A stretch of 64,000 bases of DNA from Polyodon spathula (lineage: Eukaryota > Chordata > Actinopteri > Acipenseriformes > Polyodontidae): contig NC_054534.1 in NCBI RefSeq assembly GCF_017654505.1, positions 22,781,252 through 22,845,251 of the forward strand. Reading direction: 5' to 3'. Of this stretch, positions 26,809 through 40,301 are shown piece by piece. Under the pieces are notes generated by a model. That model did no database searches. It had not been told where the DNA came from and saw nothing but the letters and a program-made list of their open reading frames with translations. A program made the translations under genes and the position numbers. The stretch's first letter is position 1. Every line of letters starts with the position of its first letter.

Positions 26809-27952
26809 ATTTTAGACCTTTTGTAAATCCAAACGTAAAAATCCCTTTATGTTCCTTTCTTGGCTGGTATCGGTATCCAATGCAAAGTCATTCCAAGCCT
26901 TTATAAACACAGTTTTCCAGCTTATTTACTGAACATGCCCCAATTCCTTGATATGGAGCTGGCTTCTATTGTGAGCTCTGATCTGATCTTGCACTGCAGG
27001 TCATGCTCCACTGCAGCCAGATGAAAGACAGAGGTGTTCATGTGAGAACTTGCTTTATACCAACACAAATCTGTTTTATGAGAAAAAGAGCTACTTCCTC
27101 TTTCCATTTTATAATGTCCTCTGCTTCTAAGAGCGAAGTATATACTTTTTAGAATTCCACCCTCATGTTTTCATGCTTGTGTGAAATGCTGCATATTAGA
27201 AATCCCTAAAAGTTCTGCTTTTAATGTCAATTTACTTAATTTATACTTATATAGTATGCCAAAGTCATACATTTCAGGGTGATTCATTTAGAAAATGAGG
27301 CTATGTGCATGTAGAACACAACTTTTTCACAATTTTTTTTTTTATAAATAATGAAGGGTGGAAAACTCAATTTAAAATGCATATAACCCTTGCAGTGGTG
27401 TTAAATGCTTCTTAAAATGGCCTCCTGTTTACAGTAGAATTTGTTTTTGCTCAACAGAGTGACACTGTGGAGCACAGTAAAACCTTGTAAAAGTAGTAAT
27501 CTGTTAGTGTAAAAACTGGATCTATTTCCCGGTTTACTTCACTGACTATCTGAACATTTCACTGACTATCTGAACATAGAGAAGCCGCATTAAGTTCTAA
27601 AAAAACAAAAGCAAACACTGCCTTCATGTCAAGCACTAGGAGTCCAGTCTGAAGCACAGTGGGGGTTAGACTTAACACCTTCTTGTGTCAAATCCCTTCA
27701 TGTCCTCCGTTATTCATTAGACTGCACAGTCAAGGTGACGGGGTCCTTGCTGTTCTGTTTACCAGTTCTGAAACCCACAGCTTTTAAATCCTAAAGCAGG
27801 TATTTACAGTTGTGTTTAATCTTTGTTTTTTAAACAGGAAGCCCTATTTGAAGTAGGTCTTTAGGAAATGGTACTTCTAAGGAAATGAATAATCTGGTGC
27901 TTGGTAACATCCCACTTGTCCAAATAGTAAACTTTGAGGTAAAACTATTAGT

Positions 27953-28242
27953 ACATAAGAAAATATACGAATGCCAGGCCATTCTGACCTTATGAGCTTG
28001 CCCGGTTCCTAGTAGCTGATTAATCTTAAGACTTTGTCAAGGTCGGGTCTTAAATCCAACCAAGTGATTCTACCTCAGCAAATTGACAAGGTATGCCATT
28101 CCATACCCTCAAATTCCTTCTGTCCTAAATCTGTCTCCACTGAGTTTCCAACTGTATCCTCTGGTCTCGGGTTTCTGTACTGGTTAGGGCTAACTATGTC
28201 AACTCCTTTTAAGATGTTAAAGTCTTCAATCATGTCCCCCAA
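27953..28242 (-). mobile_element. CR1-clade LINE 3' fragment
   Basis: The + strand begins ACATAAGAAAATATACGAATG followed by GGCCATTCTGACCTTATGAG, the reverse complement of the same 3' terminus seen at 21060-21120 (ATGGCCTCCTCTCGTTTGGA then CTTATGTTCTTAT). The remainder, to AAGTCTTCAATCATGTCCCC, matches the usual order of the region encoding the C-terminal RT tail. It is strongly diverged and 5'-truncated, in ROR2 intron 2. Confidence 0.75.
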
Positions 28243-28865
28243 AATTATTATTTAGAAACTAAGTAAAGTGGACAGATGTTTCAAGTTTGATTAAGTTGGG
28301 AAGTTTATCTACTTGATATTCTTATTGTGCCCATAAAACCACTGGATTTCAATTGAAAAATAACCTTATTGCTGCATCCTCAACTGTGCAAATTTAAAGT
28401 ATAAGAGGATGAAGCAGCAGCCTCCTTGTGTTTATAAAACTGGTTCTGTTCCAACATAAATAGCTTTCTATTAAATATTTCATGTTTGCTTTTACCAGGT
28501 CAAAAGGTGTCTCTTGTAGGAAGGCGCTTGTTTCACAGAAAAGTCGTAGATACTTAATCCAGATGTTGTTACCTTACTGTACAGCACTAATGCGATTATG
28601 GTATCAAGTATGAGATCACTGAGTTGGCACAATAGGTATCTACCAGTCAGATCTAGTATATTGTGTCCAGAAAATAACACAGATTTGGATCACAAAGAAG
28701 CATTAAAAATCCCTATAAATAGGAAAGCAAGTGTATCTAATTTTGGTTTTTAAAAGGCAGCTGCCAGAGAGACAAAAGCAATCTAGAAGTTGGCGTGGGT
28801 AACTGGAGCAAGACCTGTTACGTTTATGCATTCATGTTCAGTTAACCTCACCTTTGACCTTACAG

Positions 28866-29153
28866 GTGACTCCCTGACCTTCTTGGAACAAGTGAACAAT
28901 ATCACTATAGTTCAGGGACAGACGGCTACGCTGCACTGCAAAGTGGCAGGAAACCCACAACCCAACATAAAATGGCTGAAGAACGATGCTCCAGTGGTTC
29001 AGGAGCAGGGGCGAATATCGATAAGGAAAACAGAGGCTGGTTCTAGATTACGCATCCAGGACTTGGACACCACAGATACAGGATACTACCAGTGTGTGGC
29101 ATCCAACAGCCGGGAGACCATAACATCTACTGGAGTGCTGTTTGTCAAGCTCG
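28866..29153 (+). CDS. ROR2: ROR2 exon 3 (immunoglobulin-like domain)
   Basis: A 288-bp exon (96 codons, phase 1 to 1) between acceptor CTTACAG and donor GTAACA. It encodes the I-set Ig domain of ROR2: start [18 protein letters not shown], first Ig cysteine in [10 protein letters not shown], the tryptophan of the C strand in IKWLKND, then [20 protein letters not shown] with the second cysteine and the usual DxGxYxC motif. It ends [11 protein letters not shown] is a likely N-glycosylation site. The match to tetrapod ROR2 is close over its whole length and clearly better than to ROR1. The domain is extracellular. Reading frame continues past the donor for 155 bp, which is intron sequence. Confidence 0.97.
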
Positions 29154-30793
29154 GTAACATTTTAATGTTTTTATTGCTTAGCTGGTTCCAGCCAAATGTC
29201 TGTTGCTGGAAATGCAGACAACGCAGCCTAAGGGTGGGCCGCAAACTAAAGGCTGTTCACAAATTTGGAAGTCCTGGCTTTTGTCAGCAGCACTGCATGC
29301 CTTTATGAACAGCTGTACTGTTCACATGACTGCACAGTACTCTATACAGTAAAACAAAATAAAAAAACATAGTCTTAACTGATATTATTAACAAATGTAA
29401 CATGTAACAGGCTTTTAGCTCACTGCAAAGCAACACCACACACAAAAGGTACTTTCATTCCAAAAGAAGAGCCAGCACATGAGCAATGATATATACCTAT
29501 ACTTCTCCCACAGCACAAAATAATTACACATACAAATAAATAGGGTATTTAGTATAGAAATGATTAAATTCAAGTGCTTTTATAACACATTAATTCTTTA
29601 ATGGTAGAGGAATGCCAAACTTGTGATATATAAATATATACACTTCTGTTTGTTTACAGCGTCTGCCAATTAAGAGTTCTACAAAGATTAGATATGTGGA
29701 ATATTTTGCGACAGTAGTTTGTTAAAAGCTCCTCTTTGTAGGCAGTCTTGTGAACATTTTAAATTAGGTTCCAGTAACACTGAGCTTGTTATGTTTTTAG
29801 CCATTAAAACCATCCAAATTAAATCTTCAAATTAGAATATATGTATATATCATGAGCTTTCCTCCTAATTAGGTTTTCCCTCAAAGACTTGCATACTTTT
29901 TTTTTTTTTTTTTAGCAAAGGTACCTCCTGGTTAATTTACACATGTCATTGCTGCTACCTTGTTTTGCTAGAGTCAGTCTTTTTTTTCAATGAAATCGCC
30001 TATCAATTATTTGTTTTATCTGCAGGCTCACTGCTGTGGGAAAAGGTGAGGACTGCAGTAGTGTATGTCCTTTTAACAATTTAAATGAGTCCCTTTCAGT
30101 GGAAAATGTGTATCTCCAGGTGTAGATATAATTCAGCTTTTTATGTTCTGGCTGCCATTAGGTCAGCATTACAGGTTTATAGCCAACTTCTTTTTTTTTT
30201 TTTTTTAACTATTTCTAGTCATACGAAATGTTGCCAACTAAGTGTGATACTTAAGTAGCACTGCAGTGCTTTTTAAAATTGCAGTACTTGAGCATTGCTA
30301 TTAGGGGTTACTTAAGAATTATAAATAGAACTGTTACTAAATACACTGAAGAGATAGACCAAAGTAGCTGGTCAAAGGGTTTTCTCTTTATTAGTCCCTG
30401 GATAGTGACCTCAAATGTTTTCTATGTGTAATTTAACAAGCACTATGATAGTTAGCTTTACAGAGCCCAGGTGATGGGAGGCGTGCCCATTACTGTGCAC
30501 CACTAAGTCAAGAAGCCCATTCCAAGAACAAAGCAGGTAGAACAGCAGTGAAATCTTGATCCCATTCTAGGTGGAAGTCGTCTTTTCACTGTCTCCAGAT
30601 CCATATTAGGAATTAGAGGAACATATTACTTTTTAGAAAAACTAGAACAGATTAACCTTATGGTACAAATGATCTATTTCAGTGTGCAGGCTGCTGTTTT
30701 TAAGAAGTAATGAGACGAGAAACTGTGTGGACTTATGTGATGGTTTGGTAGATTGCTTCCTTTGGTAACCTGCATTTTTCTTTGTTTTTGCAG
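29154..30793 (+). other. ROR2: ROR2 intron 3
   Basis: 1.6 kb, GTAACA...TTTTTGCAG. AT-rich and without recognised elements beyond short poly(T) runs. Confidence 0.85.
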
Positions 30794-30830
30794 GGCAGTC
30801 CCCCACTGCTGGTTCAAACTACAATGACCA
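30794..30830 (+). CDS. ROR2: ROR2 exon 4 (37-bp linker exon)
   Basis: A very short exon between a strong acceptor (TTTGTTTTTGCAG) and a consensus donor (GTAAGT). It enters in phase 1 and leaves in phase 2, and its 37 bp exactly restore the frame between exon 3 and exon 5. It encodes GQSPTAGSNYND plus two bases of a histidine codon. It is the flexible linker between the Ig domain and the Frizzled-type domain, the position of human PTHSPNHNF. Too short to find without the flanking exons. Confidence 0.93.
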
Positions 30831-32287
30831 GTAAGTATTTTGTCTGATCCAATGTAATATTCTTACATGCTATTGCTATTTGGTTTTGTTTTGTCACACA
30901 GCAAAGAATCAGTGTACCAGACCCAATAGATCATGATTTTATCAGCATTGAAATTAATTCCTTTACTACTTAGTGATCAAATTTGACGGGCAAATGTCCA
31001 CAATGAAGAATTTCCAGTACTTGTTGGAGAACGAACTCTACATGTAGCATTGTCTTGTTTGCATGTATGTGCTATAGTTGTTTCAGAGGTGAAGGCTGCT
31101 TTTTCATTTATCCACATGCCATGAGAAAAATATGGGGTGTGGGGCATTTTTTATTATCTGAATTATGTAAAACAGTGCCTTTATTCTACTTTGTGGAAAG
31201 GAAGGCACTTAAAATCTGTTGCAGCCACTGGAAAGTGAATTTGACACTGATAAATCTGTAGCATAGGCACTCAGTTTTTCAGAAAATCAATGGCCTTCAG
31301 TGTTGTGTATTTATTATTTTCTTGGCACTCCCAAGTCTCAGTGCAGTTCTTGCTTCACACAAAACTTTTTCAATGCTCTCGAGGCCACCCTACTGCTAAA
31401 GCACACTTGGTGGTTTTGGCTACAGCTCCATTCAACAAAGCTGGCAGGGATAAGGGATAAGGACATGAACAGAACTCTGGACTTTCTAATCTCGGGGGTC
31501 ATTGGTGTATCTGCATAGAAGAAGAACAACAACAACAACAAAAAACATTTTCTCAACTATCTCCTGTGCAGTATCTAAGAATGCGATATGTCCCTGTTTG
31601 AAAACATAGCACTAAACCTTCATAAGCAATAACAAATAGTGCATTGCAGGATTCCACAAAGAAGGAACATTTAAAATGTCATATGGGTTTTAATTGTCAT
31701 TAATTAACCACAACTTCAAAAAGAGAGATTCAGTTAAATCTTTAGATTTTAGTAAAACTTAAGGAGTTTCACACTGATGAAGGTACTTGGTCACTTTCAA
31801 GTTTGACTTTTTTCTCTAATTAACCCTTCTTTCCTTCCATAACTCTAGAATGGGATTGTAGGTGGATTTATATGGTAGGGTGCTCATAACTGTCATTAAA
31901 GCCCGGTGTTGGCATGAGGGGGTGGAGACTGGACTTTTCCAAGTAGGGCCTGCACATCTTGCCTTCCAGCATTCTGGTTGTGAAACCCTGCCTTAATGCT
32001 ACTTTTAATGACAAACTTGAAAGAGTTTATCACTGTGTAGGGAAGATGATGACAAGAAGAATTGCATTGCTGTTTCAAAGGAGTAATTTGCACAATAGTA
32101 ACCCAGAGGATACAATGTAACATTGCCACTGTTAATGAATGTATCCAGTTTTTAAATTGAACGAGACAGGCAGGTTAGGCTGAGTGCCTATCCAGGGTTA
32201 TACAACATGTCGGTAGTAATGCTGAGATTATATAATTACTCCAATCTTCAACTCCAATTATTAGACACCGTTACTTAGAGTAAGTAA

Positions 32288-32695
32288 CAGGGTTCTGAAA
32301 AATCTAGAGTTTTATGTCCCCACTTGTTGCTACAACTGTTTAAATAATGTGCCTGTAATTTCTATTTTCATTGTTAACATCCTGACAACTTTTTACACTT
32401 ATATATAACTTTAAAGTTTGTTTCAAAGCTCTTTTCAAAATGACCACTCCAGTGCACTGATAGTGTAAGGATTATTGCCCACGTTGTCAAACCGGTAACA
32501 GCAATGAATATCCGTGATGTGTTACAGAACAGAAAGCCAGAGCAGCCATTTTGAATAGAGCTTTGAAACAGACTTTAAATTTATAAACGTAAAACGTTTT
32601 CAGGATGTTAACAATGAAGAAAAATTACAGGTACATTATTTAAACAGTTGTGGCAACATGTGGGGACGTATAACGCTATATTTTTCTGAAACCTG
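32288..32695. mobile_element. Imperfect foldback element with about 150-bp arms
   Basis: The left arm (CAGGGTTCTGAAAAATCTAG... GTTAACATCCTGA...AAAGCTCTTTTC) and right arm (GAATAGAGCTTTGAAACA...CAGGATGTTAACAATGAAG...TTTTTCTGAAACCTG) are reverse complements with scattered mismatches, separated by about 90 bp. There is no coding capacity, so a non-autonomous DNA transposon (MITE) is likely. No convincing target-site duplication was found, so the superfamily is undetermined. Confidence 0.7.
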
Positions 32696-34454
32696 CTACT
32701 TGTTTTTATATCCTGAAAAAAATAATGATTGTTTGTTCTCATTTTGTTTATTTAATATCTTTATTATTTTACATATTGGCATGGGGAGGTACTGTAGTTC
32801 ACACAGCTGCAGGTCACAGACTGGCTCCTTGGATTGCTGCAAAATATTGGACATCATAAATTCCAGTCTGAGAGTTTCTTTGTTACCATAAACCTTTGTG
32901 AATCAGAGCCTTTGCATGCCAGAGCAGAGGCTGTTTACTCCACACCCCTTTTAAATGTTCCTTTTTGTAGGAAGAAAGTACCACATAAAACACAAGTTTA
33001 GGTGTCAGAACAGGGTGTCCCAGATAACAATACATTATTGTTTATCTAAACACCAAATGGTTGACCTCTTTGGACCTAAACTGTTCCATAATAAAGGGTC
33101 TACGGTTGTTGTTGTTGTTGTAGTGGAAATTTCTGATACAGTATACTTAGGATAAGAGACCAGAAGTTATTGGAAAAGTTGTTAGACACAGTGCAGGTAT
33201 CTCTTGTCACATAGTTGTTCTTTACTTTTAGTAAAGTTTATTTATTCTTGGAAGAAGCCCAAGTTATTATAACAGAGTGCCGTCTGGCAAAATCCATAGA
33301 GGCAGGCTAATAGACGTTTGTAACATGTGAACTATTTTCTTAGGTTCCAGCTGTAACAATACATTATTTTTCCTCTTTTAGAAAAAAGAAATGAACAGGC
33401 TGTTGATTGAGGAATGCTGGAATTGTAATTGCATAGGTTGTGGTATAGTTGTGTGAAATTCAAAAGTTACTTTTGACATTCCTCTGCTTTCACACTGTAA
33501 CATTGCGATTAAAAATTCAGATACTGTGTGTTAAGTTTATTTTCCCGGAAGACAGGTTAACTTTGTGTTTTAAAAAGTATAAAAATGTATACCATAGAGT
33601 AGTATCACAATTACACTTAAGAAAATAAAAATAAAGTTTAGTCTGTAAACATGTACTAGACGCTTGGTTTTACCAGGAAAATAAACCCAAAATAGATTCT
33701 TCTGTTTCTCCACATTTTATAAATGGCCTTACTTACGTGCAGAATAAGTCTTACAAATGTTCCTCTGTTCAAGCTGTTCACCAGAGCAAAATACTTGGCT
33801 CCATTCAATGAAATGTTAGCACCTTGCCCTTTATGCTTTCCTTTCTGTGCCACCTATGTGAGGTGCAGCTAATGAACTTAAATCAGAAATCTGATTTTTA
33901 CAGCTGCTAGGTTTAGGTAGATCACTCTTTATCAAGGATCTTGCAAAAACGTCAGTCACTGTTACTGATACTCCTTTCTGTGGTCTTAGCTGACTAGATT
34001 AAAATAGCTCAACTAAAAAATGAATGTAGGTAACTGCTAGCTGTGAAATAATGACCACCTTTGAAAAGTTTATGAAATAGTAGTTTTTATAAATAAGTTC
34101 TAATTTCAAGATATATTATATCATAGTATGTAAAACTGCAGTATTTTTTTTGTAGTGGCACTGGGCCTGTAAACAAGAGGTGGTAAACTAAGTGCATTTG
34201 ATGGCTTAGGATTACTTAGCTTAGGATTTGATTACTATTTTATGCTTCCTCAAGTGTTTTAATTTTGTCTCTTCAGATTTGAAAAATCTGAATAAAAAAA
34301 CAAACAAGTCATTCCAAATTGCAATGAAATTGTTACCACATGTCTTATTTACTTCAAAATACTTGAGGGCCTGGCAGTGACACCTTCTCTTGGCAACTAT
34401 GGTTAATTAGATTAAATAATGGAAGTTTAAAAAAATAAAAAAAAAAAAAAATAA

Positions 34455-34520
<66 letters not shown>
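34455..34520. repeat. (AAT)n microsatellite
   Basis: About 21 AAT units with one missing A, preceded by an A-rich stretch. Confidence 0.95.
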
Positions 34521-34522
<2 letters not shown>

Positions 34523-34677
34523 GAATCTGGTTGTTTTTTCTTAAATATGGAGTTTAACCAGTGTTGGCCTTTTGGTGTTTGTCGTGATACACATATTGAG
34601 AAACAGCTTAAACTACAATTTGATGTTAAAATTTGTTTTATTAATAAACTACATATAAATTAGATCTTAGTGTGTAT

Positions 34678-34680
<3 letters not shown>

Positions 34681-34743
<63 letters not shown>
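34681..34743. repeat. (AT)n microsatellite
   Basis: About 31 AT units with a central TATTATA break, able to form a cruciform. Confidence 0.95.
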
Positions 34744-34745
<2 letters not shown>

Positions 34746-37700
34746 AAAGAAAGACAAGACCATTTAAATATAATGTATATTCTACTGGTTAAACATTCTA
34801 GAAAACTTACAAAAACAGTTGGAGCTTTGATGTGGAACAATGCTTTTGGAAAACACTACGAACCAAACAGGTTTCACGTGTTTTATTTCGATCAAAATGA
34901 ATCATGTTTTTACATTTCTAAAGTAACTGGACATCCATATTTATGTTTATATCAATATATTATGCAAGATAAATTAAGGCATGTGAAATCATAATTTCCC
35001 TTTTATGCTCATAAAACCAAACAGTTGATTTATCATAGAACTGTGATTATTACAGTATGTTTGATTTTACAGAACCCAGTTTATGGTGTGAAATATTTTT
35101 GCAGCTTGAACTTAAGTGCAATGTAACATATCTGATTTATTTCTGTTCTCCCTGCTCTGTATGTCCTTGGCTTTTGCAGTTTGTCTCGTTGCAGCGTGGC
35201 AGGGCCCTCACTTGATCTTGTAAAATGCTTGGAGGTTAGCACATTGCAGCATGATGTGTATCTCCACAAGCTGCTAGCCAGTATAAACATGGCCCTGCTT
35301 CAGATGACTGAAAAATCAGGCTCGGTGCTAGCCAGAAAGAAATTTGACATTCACCTTGTACATTGACAGTGTAATAATTCAAGGAGTAATAGCATTAAAG
35401 ACAGCAGCAGAAGAGGAAGGAAACCAGTTTTACATACCATAACTGAAAAACATAAATGCATGTATGCATTTTAAAAAGGATGCATATATTTACATACATA
35501 TGTGCAAACTTTCATGCATACTTTCATGTCGATCAAAGCTACATCAGTTCATGCCAATCCCTCTAATATAGAAGTTGATACATACAGTAGATGTTGCGAT
35601 TCATATCTTTGCAAATGCTGGTTTGCTCATTATGACCACAGTACTTTACAATCATTTGTTTTTGGTATTCAGAACATTTTCATAAACTTTTTTGTATTTT
35701 AGTTGATTTGTTCTGACTGTGAACCAAACATATTGCAATTTGTTGATACATTACCCACATACCAGTGTCACATTTTAACAGCTATGCTCACAAATAATCT
35801 GGTGTTTGTCAGAATGCTTTGAAATGTTATCTTCTTTAAGTACTGCACATCAGCAATATTTAGAACACTGTATTTTTCTCAATTACGTCTATTCCCAATG
35901 CTGTATTGTTACAAAATGCTATCTGATATCATAAATCACGATATTATACAGCTGGGCTCAATACTACACTTTCTTTTACATGTGTGGAAAATAGATTACA
36001 GCTACTTTTATTGAGCTTCCATTTGGAAAAACAATCCATGTCCCATTTAAAGGATCATCTCCAATCTGCCACCACTGGGGATTTCCAATAAGCTGTCTAA
36101 TGAATAATGCAGTACACTGTTTCAGTTCATGGAATTTGGAATGTTTTTTCACAGCTTATAAATTCTTTGGGCTGTCATATGAATATCTGAGTTGTACTTA
36201 TATGGAAACTTTCCTTTTTATTTCCATTTGGCAGTAAAGCTACAATTTGTTTGTTTGATTTAGTCACAAATTTAGTCTAATATTTCTCTAGTTTTTCCTA
36301 AAAGCAATACAAAATAAAACATTCTGGTGATTTGGGTAGGTGACAGCAAAATGTAAATTGGGTTTACCGTCTGCAGAGAGAATTTATAATTATAATTAAA
36401 ATACATACAGATGTGTCTTAAAATATATATATAAAGACAGAGAGCGACTTGGTGCTTGTTACCTTTTACTATGAAGATATTTCTTAACAGAACAAGGTAA
36501 CAAGCACAAGGTCTTACTCCTCAATTAAGCCTGAGTTCAGCGCCACAACAGTGACTTATTGTGTGCTTTGAAAGGACTGGCTGGCTGTTGAGTCGAGAGC
36601 TGGAACCTCAGATTGAAGAAGACAAGAAAATGAAAGCACTGTGGCCCCGGAGGAAGTTTGTATGTAAAACAGACTGCTTTAATTAAAGAAAAGAAAAAGC
36701 ATATTGGGGAACAAACATCCATCAATCAGAAAGCATAATAAACATATTCACATACCTCATGACAGTGTGAGCTCAGTCTTCCTGTTCTGTTTTCAGAGGA
36801 CTTTTAAAGCAGCTCAAGCCTTCAAAGAGTCATACAGCAAAGCAGAACGATGTCAGAATGAGATTAGGAGGGAGAACTTTATTAACACTGTCAATGCCCC
36901 CTTTCTGTCAGAATTAAAAAATTTTGTATCATAACAATTGTATTTCTTTTGTCCATGATATGCAAATATTTTAAATGCATCTCTATTTAGTACCTGCTGC
37001 ATCCTGATACAGTGCTGCAGGTCACACGTTCTAGTTGTAGCTAAACAATGGAGTGAGTTTGAACTACAACACATGATTAAGTGGCAGAAAACAACCATTT
37101 CAAATATCTGTATAATATCCCAAAGTGAAGTGTGAAAAACAAGCCGTTAATGCTGTGTTTGGTTAAATCACCCCAGTATGAAAGTATATCTTATTAAATA
37201 ATACAATAAGAGTTGGGCCCAAAACAGAAGCAGCATTGTGTTGGATTTTTATCCTATGTTACACCTTCTATTAATATTCATTCAGTGGTTGTGCAACAAT
37301 CTACATGTGGTGAATGCACAGAAAATACTCCCCAGCTCACCTTTGCAAAGCACGGACTGTCCCACAAGGTTTCTCCCTTGCCATGTTCTCCTTTTAAAAC
37401 CTGACATACTCAACCTACCAAAAGGAAACCAGCCACAATCCTCTGTTTGGCAGGCAAAGATCAGTCCACACCAGTCAGTGGAAGTTCAGTTGTTTAAGCT
37501 GTAATTGCTTTCCAGACACAAATTCCTGGTACACTGCATCTCTGTTTATCCTAAAACAAGTCTGTGAATGTAAACAATTATATGCACCATAATATGTGTT
37601 CATCAAATTCAAGTTGTACTACATAAAAAATGTTTAATTAGCATGGCCCACACAAGGTCATGAGAATTATCACTGCTTTTTTGGCAGTTTTTTGCATTTT

Positions 37701-38853
37701 TATTTCTAGTCCCTTTTTGTATTGTTTTATTATATTTTTTGTTAAACAACATTATGGGGGTATTAGATATACAGTTTTGTTTCTCAAGTATCTGTCGATT
37801 AATCTTGACAAATTAAGTTAAGTAATCTAAAGTGCATTTCTTGAGGCATCACGTAAAATCCCTTTCTCTGCTACCTTGAGGTTTGGCAAAAGAGTAACCA
37901 AGTTATTTTGTTACATTGGCAACATTTAATGTTCACCTGGTTACGAATGAAATTAGAAAAGGCATTTCTGTGTTTGTATAGTGTATGTATTTGGGATAAA
38001 CCACTGGATTTCTAGTCCTCAAATCGTTTATATAATAGTATTTTGTAGTTGCGTTGTTGTTGCTTGTAAATAGTCCTGACCTTGCAGGTGGCTCTGTGCA
38101 GAGACCTTGACTGGTTTATATTATCTCTCCCCTATACTGATATGAGTGGATCTGCGTGGTGCACTGGAGCTCTTTTTAATGAGACATTGCTTTCTCACTG
38201 GCAAGCTGTTTAATTAAAACACCAAGCAGGAGCCAATTTGACGGCAGTTGTGTGAGAAGAGGTTGATTTCCATTACATGAAAGTAGATGTTGAATTTCAT
38301 GCTGATTTGAACTCGGCTCTCACCAAGATAAGCACCAACTAAGATGTAGTTTTGCAGTAAAGTAATGTGATCCATCTGCATTTTCATCCATTTGCGTTGT
38401 TTTCCATCTGATGATGTAGATATCCTTCTGTCTGGTGTTGCTTGCTGAAGTGTAATGCTGGCTCCAGGGATCAGCTCATTTTGCCTCCCCAGCACATCAG
38501 AACACACAACGACTGTGATGCTGGCTCCGGGGATCAACCCAGTGCGGTTTCCCCAGCCTATCAGCATGACAACTGTCTAGATTGAGCTAAGTAGGGTACA
38601 TCTCTGGGGTTTTCGAGTGGGCACCTTCGGTCCTCGGTGTTTCGTTGACTAGCCCACGACACCTCAAGAGGGCTCACCAGTGATTCTGGCGTTCCAACAT
38701 CTCCCCCCTCCATCCGCCGTTCAGCTCAGCCCAGCTTACTTACCTGTACATCAGCGTTGCTTTCTTTCTATTGTGCTTGAGATCCCCATCCAGAATCTTT
38801 CTGTCTCAACCACAGCCAGTTGCTGCTCCTTTCTGCTGCTTCAAATAAGTTCT

Positions 38854-39100
38854 TCACTGTGCGACGCAACTCTTGGCCACTGAACCCGACGTCTCTGCTA
38901 CAAATCCTCGACAGCCCACCTCCACTGGGTAAACTCTGACTCTCCATCCTCGCTGTTCCACTTCAGCAGCTAGTTGAGCATACCAAAGTTTCTTCCTCTT
39001 ATACGCCTCATCCACAGCATCTTCCCATGGCACTGTCAACTCTACCAGATGAACAAGGCATGCTGATCCAGACCACAAGACAATGTCTGGTCGTTAGTAG
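38854..39100 (-). pseudogene. Restriction-like endonuclease remnant of R2/Hero-like LINE
   Basis: One - strand frame reads RPDIVLWSGSACLVHLVELT and then VPWEDAVDEAYKRKK, the PD...(D/E) arrangement of the R2-type restriction-like endonuclease, ending WRVRVYPVEVGCRGFVAETS. The catalytic Asp (RPD) and the following E of VELTVPWE are retained, although the frame has shifted relative to the upstream 39042-39332 segment. In an intact element this domain nicks target DNA to prime reverse transcription. Confidence 0.75.
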
Positions 39101-39339
39101 TGGCAATCTCAGGTGGAAAAATAAGCCGTTGACCAACATCTCCCAGCATCTTCCAGTCTCTAGCAGCTTCCAGTTGTCCTGGGTGAGGCTTGGTTTTAAA
39201 ACCTTTTCTTGGTGGTTGCTCTCCTGGACGGAGGAATATTTTCTTTTGTGTGTAATGCTTTGATGGAACTGGTGGCAACTTATCGGTCAGGTTACTCTTG
39301 TATTCCAATGCTAAGGCCAAACATCGCAGCACATGGTCA

Positions 39340-39605
39340 TGGCGCTAAGTAAACCGTCCTTGGCTAAGACCCACCTTACATCCTGTCAAAATGTGCCTTA
39401 ATGTTGCAGGTGATTAACACAAAGGACATGAGGAATCCTCACCCACCCAGAGGTTTAGGTTCTGTGGTGATGGGAGAACATCATATGCTGATGTGATGAG
39501 GAAACTGATCCTGTTCCATTGTCCACAGGTCTTGCCAGCTGATCTTGTGTTGTTTCCCATCTCATCCATTCTCCCTGCTTGGCTTGGGAAATGGTCTTTA
39601 CACAC
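39340..39605 (-). pseudogene. Zinc-knuckle region of R2/Hero-like LINE
   Basis: The - strand frame contains FLITSAYDVLPSPQNLNLWV and then a C-x2-C-x7-H-x4-C arrangement (SSCPLC, a stop codon, then LRHILTGCK). R2-superfamily proteins carry such a CCHC between RT and endonuclease. One TAA lies inside the knuckle right after CPLC, showing decay. Confidence 0.75.
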
Positions 39606-39992
39606 CTGATCCTTTCCTCCTGCTTTTGCACCTCATTGACTACCAGCTTCCTCCGTTGAGCTGGGGTTGCCTTGTGCCATGTAGGAGGAACTGAACTGAG
39701 ACCAAATCATCCTTTTTCATGCTGAACTTGCCCCATAATATCCGATTCAAAGGGCAGCCTTAGCATCTTCCACAGCTTCATTTTTTCAGTTTCCACAGCC
39801 GTCCATTTTCTTCCAGTTTTCCACACAGGTGCTTCCTCCCTTACGCATTTCTCGCATGAATCTACAAATGTAATTTCCAGTCAGACTTTGGCGCTCTTAA
39901 ACTCCTCGGTTGGAGCAGAGATTAGTAGCTGCAGGCAGCGTGGAACTCCCAACCATTTCCTGACGTATGAACTGATTAAAGCTTCCAGGTTC

Positions 39993-40301
39993 TCAACTGT
40001 TGTCAAGGAAACATCGTACACAGTCAGTGGCCACAGCAGTCTTGGCAGTAGACCAAACTGAAAGCACCAGAGTTTGTTTGCCTGGTAAAGTGCTGCTGTC
40101 TATGCTGTTCAACCCTTCCACTGCTTGTTGTCTAACGTCACAAACTGTGACCTTTAGATCCCCGTCGTACCATCTCCCTAGACTTTTCACTGGCTTCTCG
40201 GACACTGTTGGTATTGCCTCACCATTAATGTAGAACCTTTTATCTACTACTTTGCCTTTAATTGTAGAGATGCTCCTTGATTTAGTGTGCATGAATTGCA
40301 T
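39993..40301 (-). pseudogene. RT-distal (thumb) segment of R2/Hero-like LINE
   Basis: 102 codons open on the - strand, including GKVVDKRFYINGEAIPTV and KPVKSLGRWYDGDLK, which correspond to the segment following the YxDD box (KxLG motif E region). It is one frame away from the piece containing YMDD. Confidence 0.75.

Noticed and set aside
29154..29308. Extension of exon 3 reading frame past the donor
   Set aside because: A GTAACA donor at 29154 and the fit to exon 4 show this is intron 3.
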